A DNA stretch of 64,000 nucleotides from Streptomyces erythrochromogenes (GTDB lineage: Bacteria > Actinomycetota > Actinomycetes > Streptomycetales > Streptomycetaceae), in assembly GCF_036170895.1 (NCBI RefSeq), contig NZ_CP108036.1:558001-622000 (forward strand), read 5' to 3'. The notes beneath the pieces were generated by a model that saw nothing but the letters and a program-made list of their open reading frames with translations, had not been told where the DNA came from and did no database searches. Made by a program: the position numbers and the translations under genes. Shown here piece by piece: positions 34,077-42,518 of the stretch; positions within the stretch are counted from its first letter, which is position 1; each line of letters begins with the position of its first letter.

Positions 34077-34499
34077 TCAGGCGATCGAGGCGGCGACGAT
34101 CGCGGCGACGGCCAGGTTGCAGGCGGAGGAGACCCAGACCGCCGGGTGGGGCTGCGGGTCGACGACGATGGCGCCGAGCTTGCCCGGGGTCACCAGGTCG
34201 AGCACCAGGAAGGCCACCGCCATCAGGACCAGGCCGAGGAGCCCGAAGGCGGCCGTCGACGCCAGGCCCTTGCCGAAGTCGTCGTAGGTGGTCCAGATCG
34301 ACGTGAAGACGATGCCGCCGATGCCGAGGAGCGCCGAGCTGAGGAAGAGGGCCGCGTTGCGGTTGCGCTCCTCCCAGATCTGCTTCGGGAGCTTCCCGGG
34401 CGTCAGCACGTCCACGAGGACGATGCCGAGGATCAGCAGGACCAGGCCCAGGGCACCATAGGCGCTGGTTCGGCCAAGTCCGTTGATGATGTCGCTCAT
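34077..34499 (-). CDS. DUF350-family membrane protein
   Basis: A 140-residue protein with four predicted helices in two repeats. Each repeat ends in a conserved L-T-P-G-K-L motif (VDVLTPGKLPKQIWEERN in the first, LDLVTPGKLGAIV in the second). That duplication is the DUF350 signature. No biochemical function is established; related proteins occur near potassium channels and glutathionylspermidine-type ATP-grasp enzymes in other bacteria. That makes the adjacent divergent ATP-grasp gene notable. GGAG stands 13 bases before the ATG. Confidence 0.85.
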   Translation of the reverse strand: MSDIINGLGRTSAYGALGLVLLILGIVLVDVLTPGKLPKQIWEERNRNAALFLSSALLGIGGIVFTSIWTTYDDFGKGLASTAAFGLLGLVLMAVAFLVLDLVTPGKLGAIVVDPQPHPAVWVSSACNLAVAAIVAASIA

Positions 34500-34593
34500 T
34501 GAGAAGCCTGTCTCCGATTGGTGGGAAAATACACGCCGTGGGGAGGCCGAATCTATCGCACGGCCTTCCGGCAGACCATGGGGAGGTCAGCGA

Positions 34594-36411
34594 ATGGTAA
34601 AGGTCAGGGCCGCACGGGCGGCCGAGGCGGAGGCCCTGACCGGGCTGGTGATGCGCTCCAAGGCGCACTGGGGGTACGACGCCGGGTTCCTGGCCGCCTG
34701 CGCCCCGGAACTGCGGATCCGGCCCGAAGAGGTGACCGCGCGCCGGATCGTGGTCGCCGAGGACCCGCAGGGGACGGTCCTCGGGCTCGCCTCCCTGGAG
34801 GGCGCCGCCCCGCTGGCGACGCTGGGGCTGCTCTTCGTCGAACCGTCCGCCATCGGGCAGGGCGTGGGGCGGCTCCTGTACCGGGACGTGCTGCGGCGGG
34901 CCGTGGAGCAGGGCGTGCGCAGGCTGGTCATCGACTCGGATCCGCACGCGGCCGGCTTCTACCGGGCGATGGGCGCGGTCGCGGAGCCGACCGGACCGAC
35001 CGCGGCGGATGCTGCTGTCGCGGCGGCAGACCCGGCGGCCGGCCCCAACGGGCAGCTGGTGCGGTTCGAGGCGGCTCCGGCCCCGCTCGCCGACTGGGCA
35101 CGGGCCTGGACCGGCGGCGGGCGGGCCGTGCACGTGGGCAACGTCGCGGAGTTCAACGCGCAGTTCGGCGACTCTTCCCTGGACCGCGAGCAGGCGGCCG
35201 CGCACCACTACTCCTGCCTGGCCGCCTTCTACAGCCCCTGCCCGTCCGCCCTGGTGCTGCCCCGGGCGGTGCCCGCAGGCTGGATCGACCTGGTCTGCCG
35301 GCAACTGGGCTGGACCGGGGTCGAGGTGTACGACGGCCTGGTGGACCGGGGTCCCGGGCTCGTGGACGCCGTACGGGCCCGGCCGGCGCTGGCCGCACGG
35401 CTGACGGGGGCCGGGGAGCCGCTCGTACCGTGGGGGCTCACCCGGCCGTTCGGGCTGCTGACGGGGCGGCCGTGGCGGTCCGGGGAGCTGCGCTACGAGT
35501 CGAAGGCCGCGGCGCACGGCCTGTTCGAGCGGATCCTGGCGGAGGGCGGCCATCCCGGGATCGTGCTGCCCGCGCAGGTGCGGGCGGCGACGCGGTGGGC
35601 GGCGGCGCGGCTGCTGGCCGCGCGGGCGCGGGCGGGGAAGAGCACCGTTCTGAAATCGGAGCACGGCGTCGGGGGTTCGGGCACGACCGTGGTCACGGCC
35701 GGGCAGGTGCGGGCGGCGGGCGGTGCCCGGACCGTTCTGCGGCGGCTGCCGCGCGGACCGCTGCTGGTGGAGGAGTTCGTCGAGGGCCCGCCGGATCCGG
35801 GCGCCGCCCGGGACCTGACGTACGACGGTTTCGTGGACGCGGCGGGCCAGGTGCACGAGGTCGGCGCGGCCCTGATGGACGTGACGGCGGGTGCCTACCG
35901 CGGAGCCACGGTGGGCCCCGGGGCGGTGCCGGAGTGGGCGGAGAAGCCGATCCTCGCCTTCGGTGCGGCGGTGGGCCGGGAGCTGGCGGCGTCCGGCTAC
36001 CGGGGCTGGTTCGACGTGGACTTCGTCGCGGACGCCGCGGGGCGGCTGGCGCCGACCGAGACGAACCTGCGGCTGACCGGGCCGTCGATCGCCTTCATGG
36101 TGGCGGCCCGGCTCGACGCGCTGCGGGGCGCGGGGCACCTCGTACGGATCGCCGACCGGGTGGAGCTCGGGGCTCGGCTGCCCGAGGCACAGCTGGACGA
36201 ACTGTGCGCGGACCTGGCCCGGGCGTGCGCGGACCTCGGGGCAGTGTTCGTCCCCGCGATCCCGACGGGAGCCTTCGATCCGGCGCCCTGGCTGGGGGTG
36301 CTGGTGGCCGCGCACGGCCTGGAGGCCCTGGACGCGGCCGAGGCCCTGGTGCGCTCCGGGGCGGCGGCCGTCGGCGCGATGTTCGACGCCCCGACGCCCG
36401 CCGCCCCATGA
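34594..36411 (+). CDS. GNAT acetyltransferase-ATP-grasp ligase fusion
   Basis: A 605-residue two-domain enzyme. Residues 1-130 are a GNAT domain: RAARAAEAEALTGLVMRSKAHWG, acetyl-CoA loop GLLFVEPSAIGQGVGRLLY, and VIDSDPHAAGFYRAMGAV. From about 160 on it reads as an ATP-grasp ligase: a Lys in STVLKSEHGVGGSGTTV, then LVEEFVEG, then WFDVDFVADAAGRLAPTETN and LRLTGPS, where the Asp, Glu and Asn fit the metal ligands. ATP-grasp enzymes make carboxylate-amine bonds, so the protein may ligate and acetylate a peptide-like metabolite. ATG 34594 has GGGGAGG nine bases ahead; the frame is open upstream without support. I know no characterised homologue. Confidence 0.75.
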   Translation: MVKVRAARAAEAEALTGLVMRSKAHWGYDAGFLAACAPELRIRPEEVTARRIVVAEDPQGTVLGLASLEGAAPLATLGLLFVEPSAIGQGVGRLLYRDVLRRAVEQGVRRLVIDSDPHAAGFYRAMGAVAEPTGPTAADAAVAAADPAAGPNGQLVRFEAAPAPLADWARAWTGGGRAVHVGNVAEFNAQFGDSSLDREQAAAHHYSCLAAFYSPCPSALVLPRAVPAGWIDLVCRQLGWTGVEVYDGLVDRGPGLVDAVRARPALAARLTGAGEPLVPWGLTRPFGLLTGRPWRSGELRYESKAAAHGLFERILAEGGHPGIVLPAQVRAATRWAAARLLAARARAGKSTVLKSEHGVGGSGTTVVTAGQVRAAGGARTVLRRLPRGPLLVEEFVEGPPDPGAARDLTYDGFVDAAGQVHEVGAALMDVTAGAYRGATVGPGAVPEWAEKPILAFGAAVGRELAASGYRGWFDVDFVADAAGRLAPTETNLRLTGPSIAFMVAARLDALRGAGHLVRIADRVELGARLPEAQLDELCADLARACADLGAVFVPAIPTGAFDPAPWLGVLVAAHGLEALDAAEALVRSGAAAVGAMFDAPTPAAP

Positions 36412-36432
36412 GCGTTCGCGGACGGCCGGTGG

Positions 36433-38502
36433 TCAGGTCCTGTCCTCGAAGTCGAAGGGCGAGTCCGGCCTGCGGGCGAGGTGGACGGCGACGAGGAGGC
36501 CCGCGATCATCAGGGGGATGTTGAAGGTGTAGACGAGGAAGGCCTGGAGGGGCCAGTCCTGTTTGGCCGCCAGGCGGTAGGCGTTGTCCTGCGGCCACCA
36601 GGCCAGCAGCAGGTAGCTCGCGGCGAGGTGGACGGCCCTGGTGCGGCCCGGGGGCCGGCCGCGTTCGCGGCGTTCGATCAGGCGGTACCCGGTGAACAGG
36701 AACGCGAGGCCCGCGCCGAAGGCCAGGCTTTCGGCCACGTAGAGCAGGAAGAAGAGGGCCGCCCACGGGTACGGCACGGCGGAGAGGTCCGTGGATCCGG
36801 GCCACACGACGTTGGTGAGCGCCAGGGTGAGGAAGGCGAGGACGATCGTCAGGCACCCGGCGGCGACGACGCGGCCGCCGTCCGGGTCGCCCACGTTGGC
36901 GGCCGCCCGGGCGAACTTGCTGCCGTGCAGCGCGGGGCGTTCGGAGACGGGCTGTGTGGGCAGCGGCAGGGCGGAGCGGTCCTCCTGTCCGCCCCGCTTG
37001 CGCGGCAGGGCCCTCAGCCGGATGAGGATGGTCGGCGTCACTTCCTTGAGGACGACGCCCGCGAGGTGGTTGCGCAGGCCGTAGATCTCCGGCAGCGGCG
37101 CGGAGGCGTCCCAGGCCGGGTCGCCCGGCGGCGGGGACACGTAGGCGACGAGCCGGCGCTCCCCGTCCTTGCCGACGCCGTCGACGAGGGCGACGAGGGC
37201 GGCGCCGATGCCCGGGTGGGTGCGGATCGCCGCTTCGACGGGGTGTGGGTCGAAGGAGCCTCCGTGGCGGGGGATCCGGTCCCGGATCCGGCCGGCGTAC
37301 TCCAGCAGGCCGTCGGGGCGGAGCACGCCGAGGTCGCCGGTGGGTATCGCGTCACCGCCGCCGGGCGGGGTGAGGTGTATCTCGCCGCCCCGCACGTGGA
37401 CCTGGCACCCCGCGAAGGGGGTGCCCAGCAGGGAGAGCCGCTCCGGTTCGGCGACGGGGGCGGGCAGCTGCGGGAGTTCGAAGCAGGTGCCCGCTCCGGC
37501 GGTCTCGGTGAGGCCGTAGACGTCGAGGATCCGTACGCCGGGACGCAGGCGGACGTGCAGGGCGTCCAGTTCGTCGAGGTGGAGGCGGTCGCCGGTGACG
37601 GTGGCCAGCCGCAGCGAGCGCAGCGGCCGGGGACCGGTCCTGCGGTCCGCTGCGGTGGGCCTGGGGCCGTCGATCACCAGCGCGGCGATGCCGGCGGGGT
37701 CGGAGTGCAGGACGGTGACCTTCTGGGCCTCCACCGCCGTGCGGACCTGGTACGGGTGCTCGGTCCGCCAGGAGGCGTCGGGCGGCAGGACGAGAGCGCC
37801 GCCCGTGCACAGGACCCGGGTCCATCCGGCGGCGAAGGCGGTGACGTCCGGGCGGGCGGTGATGAGGTGCCGGTCCTGCGGGGTCGGCCGGGCCAGCTCC
37901 GTCCAGCCCGAGTGGGCGGCGAGCAGCACGGCGTGGCCGACGGGTACGGGCCGCGGTTCGGTGCTCGCCGTGAACAGGACGGCCGCGCGGCCGGCTTCCG
38001 GCGTGACGCGGCCGTCGGCCGCCTCCGTGAGGTCCGGTGCGTAGCCGGGCCGGGCGGCGATCTCGGTGGCGTCGTCGTCGGTCCGGATCGCGCGCAGGCC
38101 CGAGGCCGTGTCGAGGGCGGCCCGGTGGGGCGAGTGGGTGAGCAGTGCGAAGGGCGCCAAGGGCCCGAGTGCGGTGAGCTGTTGGCGCCCGGTGCGGGGC
38201 GTTTCGGCGTCGACGACGGCGTAGGATCCGCCGGCTTTCAGGACGGCGAGGATGCCGACGACGAGCTCGTCGTGCCGGGTGGTGCCGATGGCGACGAGAC
38301 CGCCGGGCGGCAGGCCCTGGGCGAGCAGATGGTGCGCCAGCCGGTTGGCCCGGGCGTCCAGCACCCCGTAGGGGAGCTGGTGCTTCGGGGCGGCGATGAG
38401 GGCGGGCGCCTCGGGCGTGTCCCGCGCCCAGCGCTCGAAGTGGTGCAGGACGGTGTCGGTGGTGCCCTTGGAGAATCGGACGGACTCGGATCCCTGCGTC
38501 AT
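36433..38502 (-). CDS. Adenylation-domain-like protein fused to a membrane domain, catalytic residues degenerate
   Basis: A 689-residue protein. Residues 1-510 follow an NRPS/acyl-CoA ligase adenylation domain: DARANRLAHHLLAQGL, GGSYAVVDAETP, DVYGLTETAGAG, PTGDLGVLRPDG, EYAGRIRDRIPRHGG. The A3 phosphate loop (usually SGTTGxPKG) reads TASTEPRPVP, and the A10 motif (usually PNGKVDR) reads RGGQEDR with Gln in place of the essential Lys. Residues about 545-680 hold four membrane helices (TIVLAFLTLALTNVVW, AALFFLLYVAESLAFGAGLA, HLAASYLLLAWW, FNIPLMIAGLLVAVHLA). It may bind a carboxylate or nucleotide without activating it. It is divergent from an ABC exporter. No clear ribosome site precedes the ATG. 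Confidence 0.75.
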   Translation of the reverse strand: MTQGSESVRFSKGTTDTVLHHFERWARDTPEAPALIAAPKHQLPYGVLDARANRLAHHLLAQGLPPGGLVAIGTTRHDELVVGILAVLKAGGSYAVVDAETPRTGRQQLTALGPLAPFALLTHSPHRAALDTASGLRAIRTDDDATEIAARPGYAPDLTEAADGRVTPEAGRAAVLFTASTEPRPVPVGHAVLLAAHSGWTELARPTPQDRHLITARPDVTAFAAGWTRVLCTGGALVLPPDASWRTEHPYQVRTAVEAQKVTVLHSDPAGIAALVIDGPRPTAADRRTGPRPLRSLRLATVTGDRLHLDELDALHVRLRPGVRILDVYGLTETAGAGTCFELPQLPAPVAEPERLSLLGTPFAGCQVHVRGGEIHLTPPGGGDAIPTGDLGVLRPDGLLEYAGRIRDRIPRHGGSFDPHPVEAAIRTHPGIGAALVALVDGVGKDGERRLVAYVSPPPGDPAWDASAPLPEIYGLRNHLAGVVLKEVTPTILIRLRALPRKRGGQEDRSALPLPTQPVSERPALHGSKFARAAANVGDPDGGRVVAAGCLTIVLAFLTLALTNVVWPGSTDLSAVPYPWAALFFLLYVAESLAFGAGLAFLFTGYRLIERRERGRPPGRTRAVHLAASYLLLAWWPQDNAYRLAAKQDWPLQAFLVYTFNIPLMIAGLLVAVHLARRPDSPFDFEDRT

Positions 38503-38599
38503 GGACCGATGATGCCACCAGGCACCGACAGCGGAGGAGCCCCGAAGTCGCTTGAGCTCGCACGCAGTTGCTCCGGTCGGGGGGTCCGGAGCCGAATCC

Positions 38600-38630
38600 T
38601 TGACCTCAAGCTTGGTCGAGGTCCTAGCGT
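38600..38630 (+). promoter_or_regulatory. MerR-type promoter (19-bp spacer with dyad)
   Basis: TTGACC (38600-38605) and TAGCGT (38625-38630) are 19 bp apart, too long for normal sigma recognition. A dyad with outer arms GACCTC and GAGGTC fills the spacer. Overlong spacer plus central dyad is the hallmark of promoters twisted into shape by MerR-family activators. The -10 is seven bases before the ABC exporter ATG, so the transcript is probably leaderless. No merR gene lies in the window. Confidence 0.7.
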
Positions 38631-38637
38631 TCGGGTC

Positions 38638-40551
38638 ATGGACATGGAAGTCACCGCTTGGACATCGCTGCACAGCGCGATCAACGCACAGCAGGACCGT
38701 CGCCCCCTCTCCCGGGACGGTCTGCGCCGTGTGGCCGCCTTCGCCCGCCCGCACCGGCGCGGGCTCGTTCTCTTCCTCCTGCTGAGCGTGGTGACCGCCC
38801 TGCTGGCGGTGGCCACCCCGGTGCTCGCCAGCCGGGTGGTCACCGCCATCGTGGACGGCCGGGACGGCGGCGCGGTGACCCGGCTCGCCCTGCTCATCGC
38901 GGTGATCGCGGTCGCGGAGGCGGGGCTGGGGCTGCTGGCCCGCCGGCTCTCCGCCACCCTCGGGGAGGGGCTGATCCTGGACCTGCGGACGGCGGTCTTC
39001 GACCACGTGCAGCGGATGCCGGTCGCCTTCTTCACGCGCACGAGGACCGGGGCCCTCGTCAGCCGCCTCAACAACGACGTCATCGGCGCCCAGCGGGCCT
39101 TCGCCAACACCCTGTCGGGGGTGGTCGGGAACACCGTGACCCTGCTGCTGACCCTCACCGTGATGCTGAGCATCTCCTGGCAGATCACCCTGCTGGCGCT
39201 GGTGCTGCTGCCCGTGTTCGTCCTGCCGGCCCGCCGGATGGGGGCGCGGATGGCGGCGATGCAGCGGGAGGCCTCGGCGCTGAACGCAGCGATGGGCACC
39301 CAGATGACCGAGCGGTTCTCGGCGCCCGGCGCGACGCTGGTCAAGCTGTTCGGGCGGCCCGCCGACGAGTCCGCGGAGTTCGCGGTACGGGCGGCGCGGG
39401 TGCGGGACATCGGGATCCGCACGGCGATGGCCCAGTCGGCCTTCATCACGGCCCTCACCCTGGTCTCGGCGCTGGCCCTGGCGCTCGTCTACGGACTCGG
39501 CGGGTACTACGCCCTGCGCGGGAGCCTGGACGCCGGTTCCGTCGTCGCCCTGGCCCTGCTCCTGACCCGGCTGTACGCCCCGCTGACCTCGCTCGCCGGC
39601 GCCCGCGTCGAGGTGATGAGCGCGCTGGTGAGCTTCGAGCGGGTCTTCGAGATCCTCGACCTGAAGCCCCTCATCACGCAGAAGCCGGACGCCCGCCGGG
39701 TGCCGGAGGGCCCGGTGACCGTGGAGTTCGACCGGGTGTCCTTCGGCTACCCGGCCGCCGACAAGGTCTCGCTCGCCTCGCTGGAGGAGGTCGCCGCGCT
39801 CGACGCCCGGGGCGGTACGCAGGTCCTGCACGAGGTGTCCTTCCGGGCCGAGCCCGGCCGGATGATCGCCCTGGTGGGTTCGTCCGGCGCCGGCAAGTCC
39901 ACCATCGCGCAGCTGCTGCCGCGGCTGTACGACGCCGACGCGGGCGCGGTCCGGCTCGGCGGGGTCGACGTACGGGACCTGACGGCCGAATCGATCCGCG
40001 AGACCCTCGGCATGGTCACCCAGGACGGGCACCTCTTCCACGAGTCGGTACGGGCCAACCTGCTGCTGGCCCGGCCGGACGCCACCGAGGAGGAGATCTG
40101 GGAGGCCCTGCACAGGTCCCGGCTGGACGGCCTGGTCGCCTCGCTGCCGGACGGTCTGGACACGGTGGTCGGGGAGCGCGGCTACCGGCTGTCGGGCGGC
40201 GAGCGGCAGCGGCTGACCATCGCCCGGCTGCTGCTGGCCCGGCAGCGGGTCGTGGTCCTCGACGAGGCCACCGCGCACCTGGACTCGACCTCGGAAGCGG
40301 CGGTGCAGGAGGCCCTGGGCGAGGCCCTGGCGGGTCGCACCGCCGTGGTGATCGCGCACCGGCTGTCGACGGTGCAGGCGGCCGACCTGATCCTCGTGGT
40401 GGAGGAAGGCCGGATCGTGGAACGGGGCACGCACACCGAGCTGCTGGCGGCGGGCGGCCGGTACGAGGAGCTGTACCGCACGCAGTTCGCCGCGGCGGAC
40501 ACGCCCGCCGGAACGGAATCCGGCGGTGCGGCACCGGTGCGGGGAGCATGA
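38638..40551 (+). CDS. ABC multidrug/lipid exporter (half transporter)
   Basis: A 637-residue type IV ABC exporter: six membrane helices (about 40-320), then an ATPase domain. Motifs: FFTRTRTGALVSRLNNDV in the first cytosolic loop, Walker A GSSGAGKST, Q-loop VTQDGHLF, signature LSGGERQRLTIARLLL, Walker B VVVLDEATAHLD and H-loop VIAHRLSTV. A stretch between Walker A and the preceding strand (KVSLASLEEVAALDARGG) is slightly longer than usual. It probably works as a homodimer. Start ATG 38638 rather than 38644 is chosen by distance from the -10. The promoter form suggests induction by a MerR-type sensor, as for drug or redox-cycling compounds. Confidence 0.93.
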   Translation: MDMEVTAWTSLHSAINAQQDRRPLSRDGLRRVAAFARPHRRGLVLFLLLSVVTALLAVATPVLASRVVTAIVDGRDGGAVTRLALLIAVIAVAEAGLGLLARRLSATLGEGLILDLRTAVFDHVQRMPVAFFTRTRTGALVSRLNNDVIGAQRAFANTLSGVVGNTVTLLLTLTVMLSISWQITLLALVLLPVFVLPARRMGARMAAMQREASALNAAMGTQMTERFSAPGATLVKLFGRPADESAEFAVRAARVRDIGIRTAMAQSAFITALTLVSALALALVYGLGGYYALRGSLDAGSVVALALLLTRLYAPLTSLAGARVEVMSALVSFERVFEILDLKPLITQKPDARRVPEGPVTVEFDRVSFGYPAADKVSLASLEEVAALDARGGTQVLHEVSFRAEPGRMIALVGSSGAGKSTIAQLLPRLYDADAGAVRLGGVDVRDLTAESIRETLGMVTQDGHLFHESVRANLLLARPDATEEEIWEALHRSRLDGLVASLPDGLDTVVGERGYRLSGGERQRLTIARLLLARQRVVVLDEATAHLDSTSEAAVQEALGEALAGRTAVVIAHRLSTVQAADLILVVEEGRIVERGTHTELLAAGGRYEELYRTQFAAADTPAGTESGGAAPVRGA

Positions 40552-40558
40552 TGCTGTG

Positions 40559-40945
40559 ATGGACATCAAACTGGAACTCGTCGCCGTGCCCGTCACCGAT
40601 GTCGACCGGGCCAAGGCCTTCTACGAGAAGATCGGCTTCAACGCCGACCACGACGTCACCGTCAGCGAGGACATCAGGTTCGTGCAGCTGACCCCGCCGG
40701 GGTCGGCCTGCTCGATCGCGATCGGCAAGGGCCTCACCCGGATGACCCCGGGAGCCCTCGACAACATGCAGGTCGTCGTCACCGACATCGAGGAGGCGTA
40801 CGAGGACCTGCGCGGCCGGGGAGTCGAGGTGACGGAGATCCAGGACCTGCCGTGGGGCTCCTTCGTCTACTTCTCCGACCCGGACGGCAACGGCTGGGCG
40901 GTCCAGCAGACCACGCCGCGCAAGTCGGCTGAACCCGGCCCGTGA
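40559..40945 (+). CDS. VOC-family (glyoxalase-like) protein
   Basis: A 128-residue VOC protein: KLELVAVPVTDVDRAKAFYEKIGF, RFVQLTPPGSACSIAIG, NMQVVVTDIEEAYEDLRGRGVEV and VYFSDPDGNGWAVQQ. Members with this layout are often annotated as extradiol dioxygenase or bleomycin-resistance relatives. It starts eight bases after the ABC exporter stop with GGGGAG upstream, so both are one transcript. A drug-binding or detoxifying role alongside the exporter is an inference. GTG 40556 is an alternative start. Confidence 0.88.
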   Translation: MDIKLELVAVPVTDVDRAKAFYEKIGFNADHDVTVSEDIRFVQLTPPGSACSIAIGKGLTRMTPGALDNMQVVVTDIEEAYEDLRGRGVEVTEIQDLPWGSFVYFSDPDGNGWAVQQTTPRKSAEPGP

Positions 40946-40980
40946 GGTCCGCCGGCCGCGGCGGCGGCCGCGGGACGTCG

Positions 40981-41011
40981 CGCCGCACGGTGCGGGGAGC
41001 ACCGTGCGGCG
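40981..41011. terminator. Bidirectional hairpin terminator
   Basis: CGCCGCACGGTGC pairs perfectly with GCACCGTGCGGCG around GGGGA. It sits between the convergent VOC gene (stop 40945) and the hypothetical gene ending at 41053. Confidence 0.8.
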
Positions 41012-41052
41012 GGGGCAGGCGGGTCCGGCGGCGTGAGCCGGGTCCGGCGGGG

Positions 41053-41400
41053 TCAGGCCCGGGCTGCGGCGTGGTGGTGGTCGAGCTCCCAGGCGTGGTG
41101 CTTGAACTCGTGGCGGAAGTCGGCGTGGTCCTCCCACTGGCGGGCGATGCCGCGCAGCACGTCCCAGTGGTGCTCGACGGACTGGTCGATGACGCGGCGC
41201 ACGGCCGGCTCGGCGGAATCCCGCTTCTCGATGAGGCCCTTGACGGCCGAGGCCTCCAGGACGGAGTTGCGCAGGGCGCGCAGCGCACGGGAGGTGTCTT
41301 CCATCGAGAAGCCGTGCTCGCTGCCCGTCGCCTCGTCGAACAGCGGGGTGAGCCGCGCCTCGATGAAAGCGGTGATCCGCTCGAAGTGCTGCACGTCCAT
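41053..41400 (-). CDS. Hypothetical protein, His-rich C-terminus
   Basis: A 115-residue soluble helical protein: FERITAFIEARLTPLFDEAT, RALRALRNSVLEASAV, then a C-terminal part rich in His and Trp (EHHWDVLRGIARQWEDHADF, FKHHAWELDHHHAAA). The clustered His could bind a metal. A similar protein type (DUF6221-like) is common in Streptomyces, but I am not certain of the match. ATG 41400 has GAGAGGAAG about nine bases ahead. It is divergent from the sigma factor gene; two inverted repeats lie between them. Confidence 0.7.
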   Translation of the reverse strand: MDVQHFERITAFIEARLTPLFDEATGSEHGFSMEDTSRALRALRNSVLEASAVKGLIEKRDSAEPAVRRVIDQSVEHHWDVLRGIARQWEDHADFRHEFKHHAWELDHHHAAARA

Positions 41401-41464
41401 CGGGGGCTTCCTCTCCTGCCGGACCACCACGTGACCCGGCGTCTCCACTGCTTGTGCCGTTCGC

Positions 41465-41510
41465 GGCCATTATGGCCGACGAGCCTTCCCGGTGATCTAT
41501 TTTGTAGATC
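41465..41510. promoter_or_regulatory. Two short inverted repeats in the sigma-factor divergent promoter
   Basis: GGCCAT-T-ATGGCC (41465-41477) and GATCTA-TTTTG-TAGATC (41494-41510) lie in the 127-bp gap between the hypothetical gene and the ECF sigma gene. The second ends 17 bases before the sigma GTG. The AT-rich second repeat stands out against local composition. I do not see the ECF41 autoregulatory promoter motif (TGTCACA) here. Confidence 0.45.
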
Positions 41511-41527
41511 CACGGCGAGGAGGGGAC

Positions 41528-42421
41528 GTGGTACGGGTGGACGGGCATGCAACGCCGACGGAGCGGTTCGAAGAGCACCGCTCTCATCTCAGGGCGGTGT
41601 CCTACCGAATGCTGGGTTCGCTCTCCGAGGCCGACGACGCCGTTCAGGAGGCGTGGCTGCGCCTGAGTCGCTCCGACGTCGGCGAGGTGGCGAACCTCGG
41701 CGGGTGGCTGACCACGGTCGTGTCTCGGGTGTGCCTGAACATGCTGCGCTCGCGCGCGACCCGGCGCGAGGACCCGCTGGACGCCTGGTCCACCGACCCC
41801 GCCGCCGGCCGCGAGGACACCGTCGACCCCGAGCAGGAGGCCGTGATGGCCGACTCGGTCGGGCTCACCCTGCTGGTGGTGCTCGACACCCTGACGCCCG
41901 CCGAACGCCTCGCGTTCGTGCTGCACGACCTGTTCGCCGTGTCCTTCGACGAGATCGCCCCGCTGCTCGGCAAGACCCCCGCGGCCACCCGCCAGCTCGC
42001 CAGCCGCGCCCGCCGCAGGGTCAAGGGGGCCCCGCTGGTGTCCGAGGGCGACCTGGCGCGCCGGCGCCGCGTCGTGGAGGCCTTCCTCGCCGCCACCCGC
42101 GGCGGGAACTTCGACGACCTCGTCTCTCTGCTCCATCCCGACGTGGTGCTCCGGGCCGACCAGGCCGTCGGCCCCACCCCGCGGCCGCTTCTGGTCGCCG
42201 GGGCGGTCACCGTCGCCAAGGGCGCCATGGCCGCGATGCAGCGGGCGCGGTCCACGCAGCCGGCGCTGGTGGGCGGCACGGTGGGCATCGCGATGGCTCC
42301 GCTGGGTCGGCTGTTCCTGGTACTGGAGTTCACGATCGAGGACGACTTGATCACCGCGATCGACATCACGGCGGAACCGGAGCGCCTCGCCACGCTGGAA
42401 CTGGCCGTGCTCGACCCCTGA
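41528..42421 (+). CDS. sigJ: ECF41-group RNA polymerase sigma factor (SigJ-like)
   Basis: A 297-residue sigma-70 family factor with sigma2 (FEEHRSHLRAVSYRMLGSLSEADDAVQEAWLRLSR), sigma4 (LTPAERLAFVLHDLFAVSFDEIAPLLGKTPAATRQLASRARRRV) and a fused C-terminal SnoaL-like domain (residues about 185-297; FLAATRGGNFDDLVSLLHPDVVLRAD, LEFTIEDDLITAIDI). In ECF41/SigJ factors that extra domain replaces an anti-sigma factor. The GTG at 41528 with GAGGAGGGG is preferred to an ATC-like start upstream. ECF41 genes usually sit beside a carboxymuconolactone-decarboxylase or oxidoreductase gene; here none is adjacent, though such a gene lies at 57964-58443. Confidence 0.9.
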   Translation: MVRVDGHATPTERFEEHRSHLRAVSYRMLGSLSEADDAVQEAWLRLSRSDVGEVANLGGWLTTVVSRVCLNMLRSRATRREDPLDAWSTDPAAGREDTVDPEQEAVMADSVGLTLLVVLDTLTPAERLAFVLHDLFAVSFDEIAPLLGKTPAATRQLASRARRRVKGAPLVSEGDLARRRRVVEAFLAATRGGNFDDLVSLLHPDVVLRADQAVGPTPRPLLVAGAVTVAKGAMAAMQRARSTQPALVGGTVGIAMAPLGRLFLVLEFTIEDDLITAIDITAEPERLATLELAVLDP

Positions 42422-42518
42422 AACCACCGACCGCCCGCCCCGTCCAGGAAGCGGCCGTAGCGATTCCGTGCCGCGGCCGCATCTTCTGGGCCCGGCACGG
42501 CGCTCCCATACTGGCGCC

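Noticed and set aside
36481-38637. Plus-strand extension of the ABC exporter
   Set aside because: It is antisense to the adenylation-like gene, without homology; the promoter at 38600-38630 fixes the true start at 38638.
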